Made by a program: the position numbers and the translations under genes. Below, piece by piece: positions 10,329 through 22,253 of a stretch of DNA of 64,000 bases. Position 1 is the first letter of the stretch. Every line of letters begins with the position of its first letter. The notes beneath the pieces were generated by a model. It had not been told where the DNA came from and made no database searches. It saw nothing but the letters and a program-made list of their open reading frames with translations. Source of the DNA: Pyrenochaeta sp. MPI-SDFR-AT-0127 (Eukaryota; Ascomycota; Dothideomycetes; Pleosporales; Cucurbitariaceae); the NCBI GenBank assembly GCA_020747015.1, contig JAGTJM010000002.1, forward strand, positions 1,054,001 to 1,118,000. The letters run 5' to 3'.

Positions 10329-12068
10329 GTTAAATGGATAGGTTTGGATTGGAGTCGTATCTCCGCTCATGACCGCAGTATCACGTATGACTAGAGCAAG
10401 TCACTTTGTTATCGCCCACTTTTGCACTGATTGCCACATGCAATATGCTCAATAGCTTTCAATTGAGGTTCTCGACCTACTGAACGATGCAATGAAACGA
10501 AAATTATGGCGCAAACTCAATTCAGAAGTCACGACACTCCTCCATGAATCGTCAGCACATATAGTATCGTAACTCTTTCACTGAGAAACTTGTCTAAGAT
10601 GTTCCTAGATTTGAGCTCGGGTGAAAGATTCTGCTTCAAATAAGTTTAAGCAATGCAAAAGCCATGGTAAAAGTGACGATTCAGCATCGAAGCAACGACG
10701 AAGAATCTTGCTAAAAGACTTGTAGATCTTCAGGGCGACAATTATGCTGCCTAAGAGTTCAAAAGTCTTAAGAAGTGGTATGGTTAGAGGGGCCAATGAG
10801 CAGGGTTCCCATGCTAATCATTAAGTTTTAGATTTTGTTGGCTCCAGGTAAGTCAATATACTCCGGCTTCGATATCGGGTGGATGCGAATCTTTTGCATA
10901 GTATATTGATCGTAGCATCCATTCTGCCCGCAATTGTCCTTCGAGCCGAGCTCCATATGCTTGTTGAACAGTCTTATTTACCATATACATCTCATTTCGA
11001 TGTGCTGATCATATTCTTGACCACATTTAGCATCATATTCGCTTTCCTTGTTGCTGTAAGCTGCCGTTACGCCGCATCAGTCAATATTATGAGCATTTAC
11101 TCTCGACGACGATCTTACATTCCGTCTTTTAGGGGCTCCAACTATGCTATCAGATGGTTATGAAGCATTAGGATCAAAGGATCTCTTTTTAAAAGTGAAT
11201 AGACCGAATGCCATGTCAGTGGAAGCGTAGCTTGTCCAGCTGGTTCGGTCATACAACCCGATGCTGCCAGAATTTCTTCTCAATGAAGACATTTTCGTAG
11301 ACTTGTTTGCAATCGCTCGTTTCCCTCACTTGTTCGCGGCGTCTAATGATATATTACCTGCCTATTCTTTAACGTCTTCTTCATCTTTTTCTCGCTATTT
11401 GACTCACTCGGATTATTCTTCAAAGCATCTTGGCTCTATGAGATCCCATTTGTTGCTCTGGCTGTGTCTTATTGTGGGTGACGGACTAAACTATGTATTG
11501 TTACATGGTCGGCGTTTATATCTGTGCGCCAAGTTGCAGCTTTTTGGTTGATTTCCTGGCTTTCGATGCTGTTGGCAGTTCGGGCCTGGAGATTGGCCAG
11601 GGTTTGCGCTCTTGTCACTAGCGCAAGTTCGATGGGAGCGGATCAAGAACTAATTAGAAGACATTAGCTGTCATATCTCTAGAACTGAGTATTGAACAGG
11701 CTTGCTATGACTTCTTTGCTGCACAGCAAGAGAGGCTTGATGGAAAGTTTGGAGACATTGTAGACGTATCTAAAATTGGAGATTTGTATTAGATTGCAGC
11801 ATGGAGGCTTCTAATGAGATTTGATGGATTTTTGGGTATTATTGTCGTTGATAATGACGGGGATTGACATTCACCGGATGCCTCATAGACTTCAACATTA
11901 ACAGTACTAAAATAGCTTCAAGAACGTTGATATTACAACCATCTTCGAACAACAACGGAATGTATGGATTCAACAAAGCAAAGTGAAGAATGCTTCTGAT
12001 TGGATGATCTTCGCGATCGATGCCGGAATGCCGAAACGCTGATCAATCAAGTCCTGCTACTACAATGC
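10329..12068. other. Gene-poor, AT-richer stretch
   Basis: Reads as non-coding: frames are short, lack ATG starts or match nothing. A hydrophobic 94-codon frame at 10879-11163 begins only with GTG and was not accepted. The base composition is visibly more AT-rich than the genes on either side. It may be a decayed repeat, but no transposase or terminal repeat was found. Confidence 0.5.
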
Positions 12069-13085
12069 TTATAGATAGTCCACATCGACCCAAAACTCTT
12101 TCTCAAACCTCTTTCCAAATAAATCGACTGGCGCTATCGGTGCACTCAGTTGGGAACTAAAGTTAGCGCGAGTCGCAACAAGAGCACCCGGGCCATTATT
12201 TTTATACTCCTTGTAGAAGACATTCGCTAGGCTTTGGACGGCGTCCCATCTCGACCATCCTTCTGGTCTCACTACATTACTCAAGTAGCTTCTCTGGAAG
12301 ACAACTCTGCTGAATTGCCTCCAGGGCCGGCCTAGATATGTTGAATTCGGTCCACTAGTTCCAGTGACTCTAACTTGGTTGAAAACGTAGAAGCTAGTGT
12401 TGTTCGCTGCTTCTCGGCCGTTGGCGGTGATGTAGCCTGGACCAATGGCTTCAATGTCGACCTTGTCGAACCACGCAGAGGCACGGAGACCGAAGATAAA
12501 GTCCACTGCGCCATTAACATACGATTTGGCATAGATTTGGCGTCCTTCGTTGGCGTATATCGTATCCTGATAACCAGTGAATTTACACCCATAGAAGCCT
12601 TGGTTGGTCTTCTGTGCGCTAAGGGCAAGAGCTTGCCCGCTCGTCGCAGCATATCCGAAAGTATTGGCAATATTCAAATTGTAGAACTTGACATTCGACG
12701 TCCAGAGCCGAACAGTTGATGTGGCGTCATTGTTCGCCAAGCCAGGGGTCTGTCGTGACAAGTTCGAGGTGATGGTTACTTGATTATCTTTGTATGAGCG
12801 AGCATCGACGGTGTGGCCTTGGATGGTGAGGGGCCCGGCATGAGGAGGGACGTAAACTTGTTCGGAGTATACTCCAGGGAATATAAAGATAGTCTGCGCT
12901 GCTGTTTCGTTGTGCAATCCAGTGACTGCGGCACTGATATTTGCGTAGCTCCCCGGGTATTTGAGTGAGGCATCGACAACCAAAGAGCCCCTGGTGGGGC
13001 TGGTTCGCTCATTCTTGCTACCACTAGCAAGTCCCACGCGTAGAGCGCACAGCAAAACAAAGATTTGAGCGATGCCAGCAGCCAT
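12069..13085 (-). CDS. Pectin methylesterase (pectinesterase, carbohydrate esterase family 8), secreted
   Basis: Removes methyl esters from homogalacturonan in plant cell walls, so pectate lyases or polygalacturonases can cut it. Single exon, 338 residues, usual fungal length. A signal peptide is visible at residues 1-20 (hydrophobic IFVLLCALRVGLA). Family motifs occur in order: GVYSE (71-75), QALAL (Gln151), YQDTI (Asp174, likely acid/base), DFIFG (Asp195, likely nucleophile) and YLGRPW (Arg253). Several NxS/T sequons suggest glycosylation. The gene is intact, with no missing catalytic residue. It stands alone between two gene-poor stretches of 1.7 and 3.4 kb, without another pectinase beside it. 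The start at 13085 is the only ATG placed before the signal peptide. Confidence 0.96.
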   Translation of the reverse strand: MAAGIAQIFVLLCALRVGLASGSKNERTSPTRGSLVVDASLKYPGSYANISAAVTGLHNETAAQTIFIFPGVYSEQVYVPPHAGPLTIQGHTVDARSYKDNQVTITSNLSRQTPGLANNDATSTVRLWTSNVKFYNLNIANTFGYAATSGQALALSAQKTNQGFYGCKFTGYQDTIYANEGRQIYAKSYVNGAVDFIFGLRASAWFDKVDIEAIGPGYITANGREAANNTSFYVFNQVRVTGTSGPNSTYLGRPWRQFSRVVFQRSYLSNVVRPEGWSRWDAVQSLANVFYKEYKNNGPGALVATRANFSSQLSAPIAPVDLFGKRFEKEFWVDVDYL

Positions 13086-16000
13086 GGTGTCGAAACTAGT
13101 ATATCTGTTGTATTAAGGAATTCAAGAAACGGCGAGCACTTATAACCAGGTCACCGGAATTGGTAAATGCAATTACCGACACCTATTTTTCCGTACTGGA
13201 ACTCTTCGGGAACTTGGCGTACAGGCAGGCTTAAGGTCATGGCTTGGGCTGGGGTCCTGTGGAGATACGTCGATGGAGTTCTGGTCAGGTGAATGTTGAT
13301 TGGTGGCATGCCCTGTTCCGCCAATCGCAACTTACCCCAGATTCCGGGGCACATCAGGGGAAATAGAACTTGCTACTACTTCTTGTCATTGCAAAGGAAA
13401 AGGCGAGAAATCATTAAACATGCTTATAGTATGAGGTACGAACTAGTGGTGGTGTCATGCTGCGTTTGAGCGATGAAGATGAAGTCGACACTTACTAGCT
13501 TGATCTAGCTGCCTCTTGCTCCTGGCAGTGGCCAGAATATGTCGAACCCATCCCTCAAATGGAATAACTCCACTCGACTTGAGTTTAACACTGCAGCAAT
13601 AGCTTCAACGTTATGTTCGTCCAAGACTTCCTCAGACTCAGAAGCATCTCGCTCGCCTTACACAATTAAAGTCTTTGGTACAGTCGAAGATGTCGCTAAC
13701 CTCTTATTCTCTAGTCAACATCACAAGGCCGGCTCTATCACCGAACATGCAATTCACGCTTAGGTTGTGGACGACTTCTACTCACTAAAGCGATACTTGA
13801 AGCAGTGAACTCATTCGGGTCCTTGACCTGAAATCTCCGTGCCGGCTCTGAAAATCTCCGAATGGCCTCTGAAATGCCCGGGTGGACAATGAAATCTCCT
13901 TTGCTGACATGGTCAACGTCGACGGTTGCTTTGTGCCGAAATCTCGCGCTAGGTGGCGATGCATGCATGACTGTGGTAAGCTGAAATGCGGAAACAGATC
14001 TGCATGGATATTAGAGAGCTAGAATGAGCACCATCGCTAACTCCGACTTCTTTCAAAAATAACTTGCCTCTGACATCAGATGTGGCGAATCCTCTACCGC
14101 TTGTGGATTGAGATGAGCTTTTGTCAAGGGTCGGACCTTATACTAACAACTCGTACAGAATTGTTATGTTGATACATCGCTTGAACGAATTCGATCAGAT
14201 GCGAAGCAAATTTCGATGACTGAACGACGGAGATTTGTATGACAGGTCCCAAGCCTTTACGAGTGAAAGCATTGATAGCTAATGTCCTCTTTGCGACATC
14301 ATGTTTGCTACTGCTGAAAATGCGCTTCTACGAATTAACGTTTAAATTTATTACAAATTTTATGCATGACTACACAGGTTTGCATAGTTGAGCTGTTTGA
14401 GGTTAATTATGGTGAAGCTGAAGCAAATACTGCCGATATTGTCGAGTCGGTCCGGATGTCTTTTCGTGGTTCAATTTTTGTGGGTCGTGCGGTCCTGTTG
14501 GAAGAGCTCAAGAGATTCGATACAGCCGATAATCTTAGTCCGAAGAGCTTTACCAGAGCAAACTTAAGATCCTCTTTTCGGCACCCATTACGCAACCACC
14601 CCCTGAAATGTAATTCGGGGCCACCCCGATCTCTGACATTCCTACATTGAGGATAGATATATCGTCCGCGCTTTCACTCCCAAACACGATTGTGAACCAG
14701 CCGACTTGTATTTTGTGGAACTGGATCTGGATATCGTTCTGAGAGCAAGGCTTCTACTACTAATGTCTAGTAGCAGACGGAGGAAGAAGGCATAATGAAA
14801 GGTATACAGAAGCTGTTGTAGGTCTGCTCAGAGTACGAATGGCTTTTGAAGAGGATATCTAGACCCCATATTAGTTTTAATGCTCGAACGAAGAGTGTCG
14901 GGAGTTTTTTAGGTTTTAAAAGCCTTCAGTAGTGCCTTAAGCTTTTGAATGGGTTGAATGGGGATCATATAGCATTCATACGATCTATCAATATCCCTTC
15001 ATGCAAATTACGAGTAGTGAAGTATGGTAAGATCACAGTTGAAGACCATAATTGCTGCCGTGCAAATTGCAAAGGGCCCACTAGAAGAGCTTGTACAGAT
15101 CGGAGAGTACTTAAGTTAAGAAAGTAGACTCCTGATTAGAACACAGCACAGCACGGAACCCGACTGGTAAAATATCACAGAGTGGCTTCATTGGATGACA
15201 ATTTTCTTGGAAGCGCTTGGTGCGACATGATCTGACCCTACATGTCAGGAGCATCCTCGAGGAACATAGATTAACATCTAGTTAGAGGAGAGGATGGTAG
15301 ATACTCGATAATGTCAGCCGACCATGATTGATTTCCCCGGAAGCGCTGACTTCGAGATCAACAAGGCTGGCCCTTCGAGGCGTACTGTTGGTCTAAGAAC
15401 TGGAAAATAAGAATATTCCTTGGTTTGAGTCATGGTCTCTGCGGAAGTAGTTCTGAAGACTTGATTGTTTGATGAATTCTCGGCTGCTTGAGTTTCGATA
15501 CGTAATCAGGCATTTCCACAGAGATTGGGGTAGCAAACTTTTGGTAGTGCGATGAGCACAATCTTCACTCTCTTCTATTGGGGTAGCTATAAACGCAATG
15601 AAGAAAGAATGAGAGCTATTGCAGCCTCGTCAAAGAATCGTCGGGAATGTAGCAAGCTGAACCCCGACGAGACAGCAATTTGAATCCAAGGTGGGGTTTA
15701 GCGATTGTCGCCGGCTACTGACCAAATTCGTGTTACTATGTACAACATACATCTTAGACAAACATGACTTGATGCCCTCCACCTCAGTGCCAACGGTGGA
15801 TATTTGCCGATACCAATATTTTCAAAACCTGAATTTCAACTGTAAGTGAGATTCAATATTAGTGATTACAGCAGCTAGTGCAAACATCAAGATCTACCTA
15901 AACAAAAACTTGTTGGAGCGCCGCGCAAGCCTTCCCTGCGGTGCAACGACGGCTGACGCACGATAAGCAGAATGGTACTGGCTGGTGTCTCGCAGTCTAT

Positions 16001-16549
16001 GCCCACTATTTCCCGATGGCACCGAGTATGCAACGTAATCTAGAGCATTCCATTCGCGTCCAAAAATAACAATTTCGAAGCCCAATGCAAAACCGAAGTT
16101 CTACAGGCTACTTTGAAGCGCGAGCAGCCCCCCTAAAGTTAAGATGCGATTCATGTTCAGAGTATGCATTTGTACGCAGGTAAGCGAAGGCGTGTACACT
16201 AGTGAAGCTTACTCAGAGTTGCTAACTAGTCTTAGGCATCCTACAGCTCGAAGCAGCTAACAGCTTGATGCACACATCTAAGTATGGCATCAGTCGAGCC
16301 CTATGTATTGGCCATGGTTCTTTCACAACCGGTACCCATGTCAAAAGTGTGTTCTGGAGAGAAGTAGGACAGGCGGGATCGGCAGGTGCACAAGATATCG
16401 TGGCGCCATCACTGTGGGGCAGTGAAGTTTGTGCAATGGTCAGGGGACACCTATACTGGTGGGTCTTGTAAGCTAAGCACGTTATCTCATGGGGCCTGGC
16501 AGGTAGTTCAAACTCGCAGTCGTCGGTGTTGTTCACGTTCGCGGTCGCC
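13086..16549. other. Long gene-poor region (about 3.5 kb)
   Basis: Lies between the pectin methylesterase start and the rhodopsin-domain gene, so it contains both promoters. Many short frames occur, none with a recognisable domain, and composition is AT-richer than the flanking genes. I saw no terminal inverted repeats, target-site duplication or transposase motif by eye. Small multi-exon genes could still be hidden here. Confidence 0.5.
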
Positions 16550-17647
16550 ATGTCTGGTCTTGGGTCGGTCATCATTGCCGTCAATTCGACACTGATTTCT
16601 TTGAGTCTTGCTGCCATTAGTTGTCGATTAGGGAGGAGGGTATTTGCTGTGAGGTCGTTTGGCTGGCATGATGGTAAGTGCTTCTTCACCTCACTAAAGA
16701 CGCGAGCCAACCTGCAGACAGCGCTCATCACAGTCGCCGCCTTGTGTGCAACAGTTTTTTCCGCCCTTCAAATGATATCCACACGTTTTGGCATGGGCCT
16801 TCCAATATCCGTCGTTTCGCGGACAAACCTGACGCCTATTTTCAAGCTCGTCATGGCATCACGGCTCTTCTACTTCACCTGCAACTGGAGCGTCAAACAC
16901 TCACTTTTGCTCTTCTACGCCGAGCTCACGATCGATCGCTGGCCACAACGGAGCATTTATTTCATGCACGCCATTGCGTTTGCTTTCGGAAGCACATGCA
17001 TTGGGGCAACGATACTCCAATGTATTCCAATACGAGCCGTGTGGAGCGCCAATGTTCCCGGGCGCTGCATCGACACGAATGCGTTCAACTACTTTAATTC
17101 TAGTTTCATGCTGGCAACTGATCTGGTTCTATACGCTATGCCACTTGTATTCACGTGGAATCTGCGGTTGAGAAGAGGGCAAAAGGTGGGAGTAAACGCA
17201 CTCTTCGCGCTCGGCGGGTTTGTGTTAGCAGCAAGCAGTGCACGAGTATACTGCGTTCATGCTCAGGCCAAGGATCCAGACTTCACATACAAAGTTGCAG
17301 CAACCATGATCTGTGCAGCGATTGAAAATCACCTGGCCATCATCGTCGCGTGTGCACCAAGCATCAAGGTCGCTGTGCTCGTCGTGTTCCCCAATTTAGC
17401 CTCCAAGTTTGAGAGACTTGTGTCAGGAGAGTCGCACGAGGGCAAAGGAAATCGGAGCAGTGGGATAACTCTGGATCTTGAGGCTGCATTTGGATCTGAA
17501 GGGCCAACCAAGGAGGCTATCAGGCCAGTCTCGGCCAGAGCATTGACGGATGAAAGCAGAAGGAGTCGAGAGAGTCGGATGGGCAAGTGGTGGAGAGCCC
17601 CTAGTAGCTGGGACGTGAATGTAGCAGGACGGATGCCTCATGTGTAG
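16550..17647 (+). CDS. Rhodopsin-domain (PTH11-like/SAT4-type) integral membrane protein
   Basis: Fungal seven-helix plasma-membrane protein of the family that has the conserved rhodopsin domain (Pfam PF20684). Family members are orphan receptor-like proteins and their ligands are mostly unknown. Exons are 16550-16673 and 16722-17647, giving 349 residues. The 48-nt intron is a multiple of three, so the frame also reads through it, but removing it creates GWHDALITVAAL, the expected helix 2 start. Seven hydrophobic segments follow, with the family features RFGMG, LFYFTCNWSVKHSLLLFYAEL and CIPIRAVW. A Ser/Arg-rich cytosolic tail of about 80 residues closes the protein. There is no CFEM domain. 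The start at 16550 is the first ATG before helix 1; an extra 5' exon cannot be excluded. Confidence 0.85.
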   Translation: MSGLGSVIIAVNSTLISLSLAAISCRLGRRVFAVRSFGWHDGKCFFTSLKTRANLQTALITVAALCATVFSALQMISTRFGMGLPISVVSRTNLTPIFKLVMASRLFYFTCNWSVKHSLLLFYAELTIDRWPQRSIYFMHAIAFAFGSTCIGATILQCIPIRAVWSANVPGRCIDTNAFNYFNSSFMLATDLVLYAMPLVFTWNLRLRRGQKVGVNALFALGGFVLAASSARVYCVHAQAKDPDFTYKVAATMICAAIENHLAIIVACAPSIKVAVLVVFPNLASKFERLVSGESHEGKGNRSSGITLDLEAAFGSEGPTKEAIRPVSARALTDESRRSRESRMGKWWRAPSSWDVNVAGRMPHV

Positions 17648-18167
17648 TCATGTGCAGTCAATGTGTTGGAAACCCATGCATGCGGCAGCCAAGGAGTGCT
17701 CCGAGTGCAAGTCGGGGGGCGTTTTCCTCGGTTGTTCTCCGGGCCACTAGGCCCATTTTGGAGTTTGCAGTAATCTCGGAGCTCTGGTTGGCCACGGATA
17801 TGGTTCGGCCGCAACGGATCACTGTACAGCAAAAAGTTGGGCGTCTTGGTAATGGGGGCATAAATCTGAACATCTCGTCCGTCTTGCTCGTCTTTTCTTC
17901 AGTCTTTCCCTCTTTGCGCCCTGTTCAGACATTCTGGTCTTGCAGATCTGCCCCAATTGCTGCCGAGTAGCAGATTGTCGCCCTCGGCTGCCGATCCACC
18001 TCTACCGGTCGGTATACCTAACGCCGCCACCTTTGCCTGCACTGCGTTTGGCAGAACAGCCAACAAACGCACGTCAGAGGCGTTTTGTCTTCCTCGGCTG
18101 CGAACAATAGTATCACAGTCTTTGGTACCGCTCCTCGACGGTAGATTCGCCTCATACCCCACCCGCC
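17648..18167. other. Promoter region of hemB
   Basis: 520 nt between tandem genes, with pyrimidine-rich stretches near 17880-17930 and 18165-18190. No coding feature was recognised. Confidence 0.6.
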
Positions 18168-19370
18168 ATGTCCTTCTCCTCGCTCGTCTCAGATATCGCC
18201 TACCGGGCTTCGGAACGGCCAGAACGACCAGAACGACCAGATTTCCGCTCACAAGCATCCGAAGCACGATCAACGCGGTCCTATGCCAGCACAGCGGCCA
18301 CCAGCGTGAGCATAGCCGGAGACATCAAGAGCCAGCTGCATGGAGGTTACAGCCATCCCTTGTCGCGAGCATGGCAGGCGGAGCGACAGCTTACCAAGGT
18401 ACGTTCGGGCGGAACCCTCGTCGATACGCCGCCATTCAGCGTCTAACATGCACTCACGCAGTCGATGCTCATATATCCCCTCTTTATCTCCGACCAGCCT
18501 GACGAAGAAACACTCATCCCCTCTCTGCCGAACCAACACCGCCGAGGCCTCAACAAAGTCGTGCCATACCTCACCCCGCTCGTCGCAAAAGGCTTAAAGT
18601 CGGTGATACTATTTGGTGTTCCAGTTGCGCCAGGCGCAAAGGATGCCCTCGGTAGCAATGCCGACGATCCCAAAGGCCCTGTGATCAGAGCCATCCGCCT
18701 GCTCCGCCGAGCGTTCCCGGATCTCTTCATCGTTGCCGACGTCTGTCTCTGCGAATACACCTCACATGGACACTGCGGTATCTTACGAGATGATGGCAGC
18801 CTAAACAACGCTCTGTCCGTCGAGCGTATCAGCGACGTGGCCATGTCATATGCACAGGCCGGCGCGCACTGCGTTGCCCCCTCGGATATGAACGACGGCC
18901 GCATCCGTGCCATCAAGCTCAAGCTCATCGAAGCCGGCATTGCCCACCAGATTGTGCTCATGTCCTATTCTGCCAAATTCTCAGGCTGCTTATACGGCCC
19001 ATTTCGAGACGCTGCAGGCTCATGTCCCTCGTTCGGCGACCGACGATGCTACCAGCTTCCTCCTGGTGGACGTGGCTTGGCACGGCGGGCAATCACGCGG
19101 GACATCAACGAAGGTGCCGACATCATTATGGTCAAGCCTGCCAGTCAGTATCTTGATATCATCAGCGATGCCAAGGAGATTGGGAAGGACATGCCAATCG
19201 CCGCGTACCAGGTCTCAGGCGAGTACGCCATGATCCACGCGGCCGCTGCCGCCGGCGTTTTCGACTTGAGACAGATGGCCGAAGAAGCTACTCAAGGCAT
19301 ACTCCGAGCAGGCGCATCGATTGTGGTCAGCTACTTCACCCCGGAATTCTTGGATTGGTTGAGCAATTAG
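18168..19370 (+). CDS. HEM2: Delta-aminolevulinic acid dehydratase (porphobilinogen synthase)
   Basis: Condenses two 5-aminolevulinate molecules to porphobilinogen, the second common step of heme synthesis, in the cytosol. Exons 18168-18398 and 18462-19370 are separated by a 63-nt intron (GTACGT, CTAAC branch, ACGCAG) and encode 379 residues, slightly longer than yeast Hem2 because of an N-terminal extension. The two Schiff-base lysines are Lys249 (SYSAKF) and Lys302 (MVKPAS). The catalytic zinc cysteines are in VCLCEYTSHGHCG (Cys172, 174, 182). SYFTPEFLDWL closes the protein. The extension carries a short in-frame repeat (RPERPERPD, from a 9-bp DNA repeat near 18208-18241) that looks lineage-specific. 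All catalytic residues are present and the gene looks intact. Confidence 0.97.
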
Positions 19371-21341
19371 GCTATCATTTTGCCCATGATGCAGAATCGA
19401 GCGTGGTTTGGCGTTCAATATCCAGGTATTTAGGTCAATGAATTCCGTTTACATGTTTGTGTATTAGAATATGCCACCAGATCGGATTGAATGTTTTGCT
19501 CCGATACTGTCATCTGATGTGGCAACCTTGCGGTCTAGTGTGGAGGATACAACAAAACAGCAAACACAAAATCAAATGTTCAACCATTCTTAAAATGATG
19601 CATGGCGGGGCACATTGAGCCTATCTCGTACATACAAGACTTTTGGCTGCCGTCTACCCGCTGCATTGCACGCAATCCAACCTTCCCAGACCGGCAATTC
19701 TTCAATACGGTATCGGAAGCATTCGGCAAAGCGGAGAGCGAATGCCGATTCCTCGCGATGAACGGCCTTGCACTTGCCCGAGTCTCCCGTCGACTCCAAA
19801 CTATCTTGAGCACTGCGCCCTGTCAGCTCCTTGCGAATGATGCTCGATCGATGAGGCTTCTTTCAGTCGTAGGTCTGGGTGCTTTCCTCGTGGCACGAAG
19901 CACAAGTCGAGCAAAAACGATAAGGCGGTGAGGCTCACGGACAACAGCAACAGCATGCATCGATCTTATGAGCCTTGCAGTCCAATCAACCAATACCAGT
20001 TGATAAGCAATCTTTTCAAGACGTGAATGGTCTATTAATAACTTGGCAGTTCTTTGGGTGCACTTCGCAGGGAAATCTCGAAGAAAAAGGACTTATACTC
20101 ACTCCTTCAGCATCCGCTCCTGATGATCAATTACAGAGAACATGCAGATTCGAAAGCCGTGCCCTGAGGAAACTTCTTATCTCAGTAAGCCGGCTCATCA
20201 GCCATTGTATGTCCTATCCCCAACACCAATTTGTTTGTCGGCTATCATAGGCCGAATGGTATGCCCCATTTCAATCGGGTAGCTTACTTGAATTGCCCAG
20301 AACCTTTACATCTGTCCAATCACAGGCAAATCACCCATGAAATCTAAGCGAGGACCCTGCATGAGCAGGACGCATGATCAGGGCCCAGCACCCTGAGGGA
20401 CCGGTCATCGGCGAGACGGAGACTAGGGTAGTGAAGCTGTTGTCCTGAAATGTGAAGCCTTATCTATCATGAGGTGTAACAATGAAGGCGGGATCTCATG
20501 GCAACCTGCTCTACCGCGTATGTGGGAATACTCAAAGCGAAGCATACAGCGTAGATACGAGATAGTTAGATATAGCAGAATATGTTTACTGCTGTCCCTC
20601 CCCAATACCCATCAAACGGTCGATAGACAAGGTTCATGTGTCAATTCCCCGACCCGATTTCTAGTTTAGGACACAAGCGATTCCGTCAGCCTGGCTCCAC
20701 CGCTCCATGTTATCAAAAGATGCAACTAATCCGGGGAAGACCTGGGACCTCTTGGCGCACCTGCATGCTCACGGGCCCAGGCTTCTCGTAGGAGTCAGAC
20801 GTAGAGATCCATAAGAGCAGCTTACCGTCCTCTGTGCTTATTTGCCAGCTGAGAAGAACTCGTCGGTTTTCTGTTGCATCCTATGTGAAGATCTGGTTTT
20901 ACACTAGTTACAAAGGGCACACAAGGGATTTTACGTTCAAGAAAGAGGAAAAGGCTGGTTTTAGACAGATATATACTTCCAACAACTTAGAACACGGAGC
21001 TCAACGTCACTACGATATAATCTACTCACCCAGGAGCTTGATTACGTAGGTATCCTCGAGGTACGTTACTTAGAATTATGCCCTCCAATTCCGAAAGTTC
21101 AATAGCGAACATACAATCTTGATGCTGGGTATGGAAATCTAGAACGCCATTTCCATGCTTGCAGGGGAATATTGTCTGGGAACACAGAGCATACGCGTCC
21201 TCCAGGAGTAAGAAGAACAATCAGCTAACATGAATTTAGCTCTCTTTCCAAAACTCCACAAGGTTCTCTCCAACTCAAGACGGAAACTCAGCATAGCCTT
21301 GGTCACATCAAAGGCCAAACACTCCCTACATAACATTCAAG
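19371..21341. other. Gene-poor region downstream of hemB
   Basis: About 2 kb with only short frames on both strands; none resembles a known protein. It includes the 3' end of hemB and the upstream region of the small Cys-rich gene. Confidence 0.5.
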
Positions 21342-21637
21342 ATGTGCTCTTATACCTACTCATGGTACTACTGCAACCATGACTACTACATCTGGTAGGC
21401 TTTACACCTCCAGTCTGGTGCGCTGTTCGAACCTAAGGAACCGAAGCTAATCCGGGGATGTGCAGGGCCAACAGCATGGAAGTTTGCTCGAGCCGTCTGC
21501 TCTCCGGTTATTCATACGACGCCTGGAGTATCGACATGTGCAAGAATATGACAGTATCCTGCGGCGGATTCTCTAATTACTACTGCACCGACTGCTCTGA
21601 GGACGTCGCGTTGGAGTACGAGCTAGACGAATTGTGA
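21342..21637 (+). CDS. Small Cys/Tyr-rich protein of unknown function (74 residues, two exons)
   Basis: Neither exon forms a long open frame, so this gene is easily missed. Exon 1 (21342-21394) and exon 2 (21466-21637) join across a 71-nt intron with a GTAGGC donor, GCTAAT branch point and GTGCAG acceptor, giving 225 nt with a stop. The protein has Cys at 2, 11, 25, 43, 50, 58 and 61 and His13; the pattern Cys-x8-Cys-x-His near the start and Cys-x2-Cys near the end suggests two metal sites. It is also rich in Tyr and Trp (YTYSWYYCNHDYY at 4-16) and has an acidic C-terminus. No signal peptide or membrane helix is seen, so it is probably intracellular. I know no named family for it. The start context CAAG-ATG is favourable. 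Confidence rests on splice signals and the coherent Cys pattern only. Confidence 0.6.
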
Positions 21638-22253
21638 AGCCTTGCACACCGCTTCCCGGTACGCCTCACTTTTACCCCCGGTTGAGAGGAACCATGTGCG
21701 GAGGCGGGCCACTTCCCGGCATGGAGAGTTCGTTGACGATGCAGGAGGCTGACTTGGCTGCACCTCAGCTCACATATTCGTCCTTTGCGAACGAATGGCT
21801 TCTACGACTCCGCCGTCGCATAGCTCAAGCTTGCCCTCACCGCCGGATATTGTGGCTGGAGATAGGCTGACCACCTGCACGCTTATGCGTTAACGGTCAC
21901 GATTTAACATTTCCTCCCGTACATGAATGTATTTGCTGGCATTTTGAGCGCATATCTTGTTGGGCGGCATCAACATTAGCAATGCAGCGCACGCGCCCAT
22001 CATAGCCTTCTGTGGTTTACAAGCAACAATTTTGGGATGGCGTTTGTTAGATCTAGGTATGATATCTTCGTAATTGGACTGAGTTGCTTTCAAACTTTGT
22101 TTACGCTGATACCTAGAGCTGTAATTTCTCGCGGTTTCTTCACTATTATATTTACTTCCGGGTGAGTCAATCATGTAGTGCTGTGCAGCTTCTTAGTCGT
22201 ACCCAGTTGAATCCGCTACCTTGACAGGAGAACAAATCCAGGTAATTCATTGT
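21638..22253. other. Intergenic, convergent 3' ends
   Basis: Between the Cys-rich gene (+) and the acyl-CoA thioesterase (-). A 59-codon frame from 21693 has no other support. Confidence 0.5.

Noticed and set aside
10879..11163. Hydrophobic 94-codon frame that could be a small membrane protein
   Set aside because: It starts with GTG, has no ATG, and lies in AT-rich DNA where hydrophobic chance frames are expected.
14366..14650. 94-codon frame in the gene-poor region (EVNYGEAEANTADIV)
   Set aside because: Somewhat protein-like but no homologous domain recognised, no signal peptide, and no splice partners found.
21693..21869. 59-codon frame (MCGGGPLPG) just after the small Cys-rich gene
   Set aside because: Lacks the Cys pattern of its neighbour and any other support.
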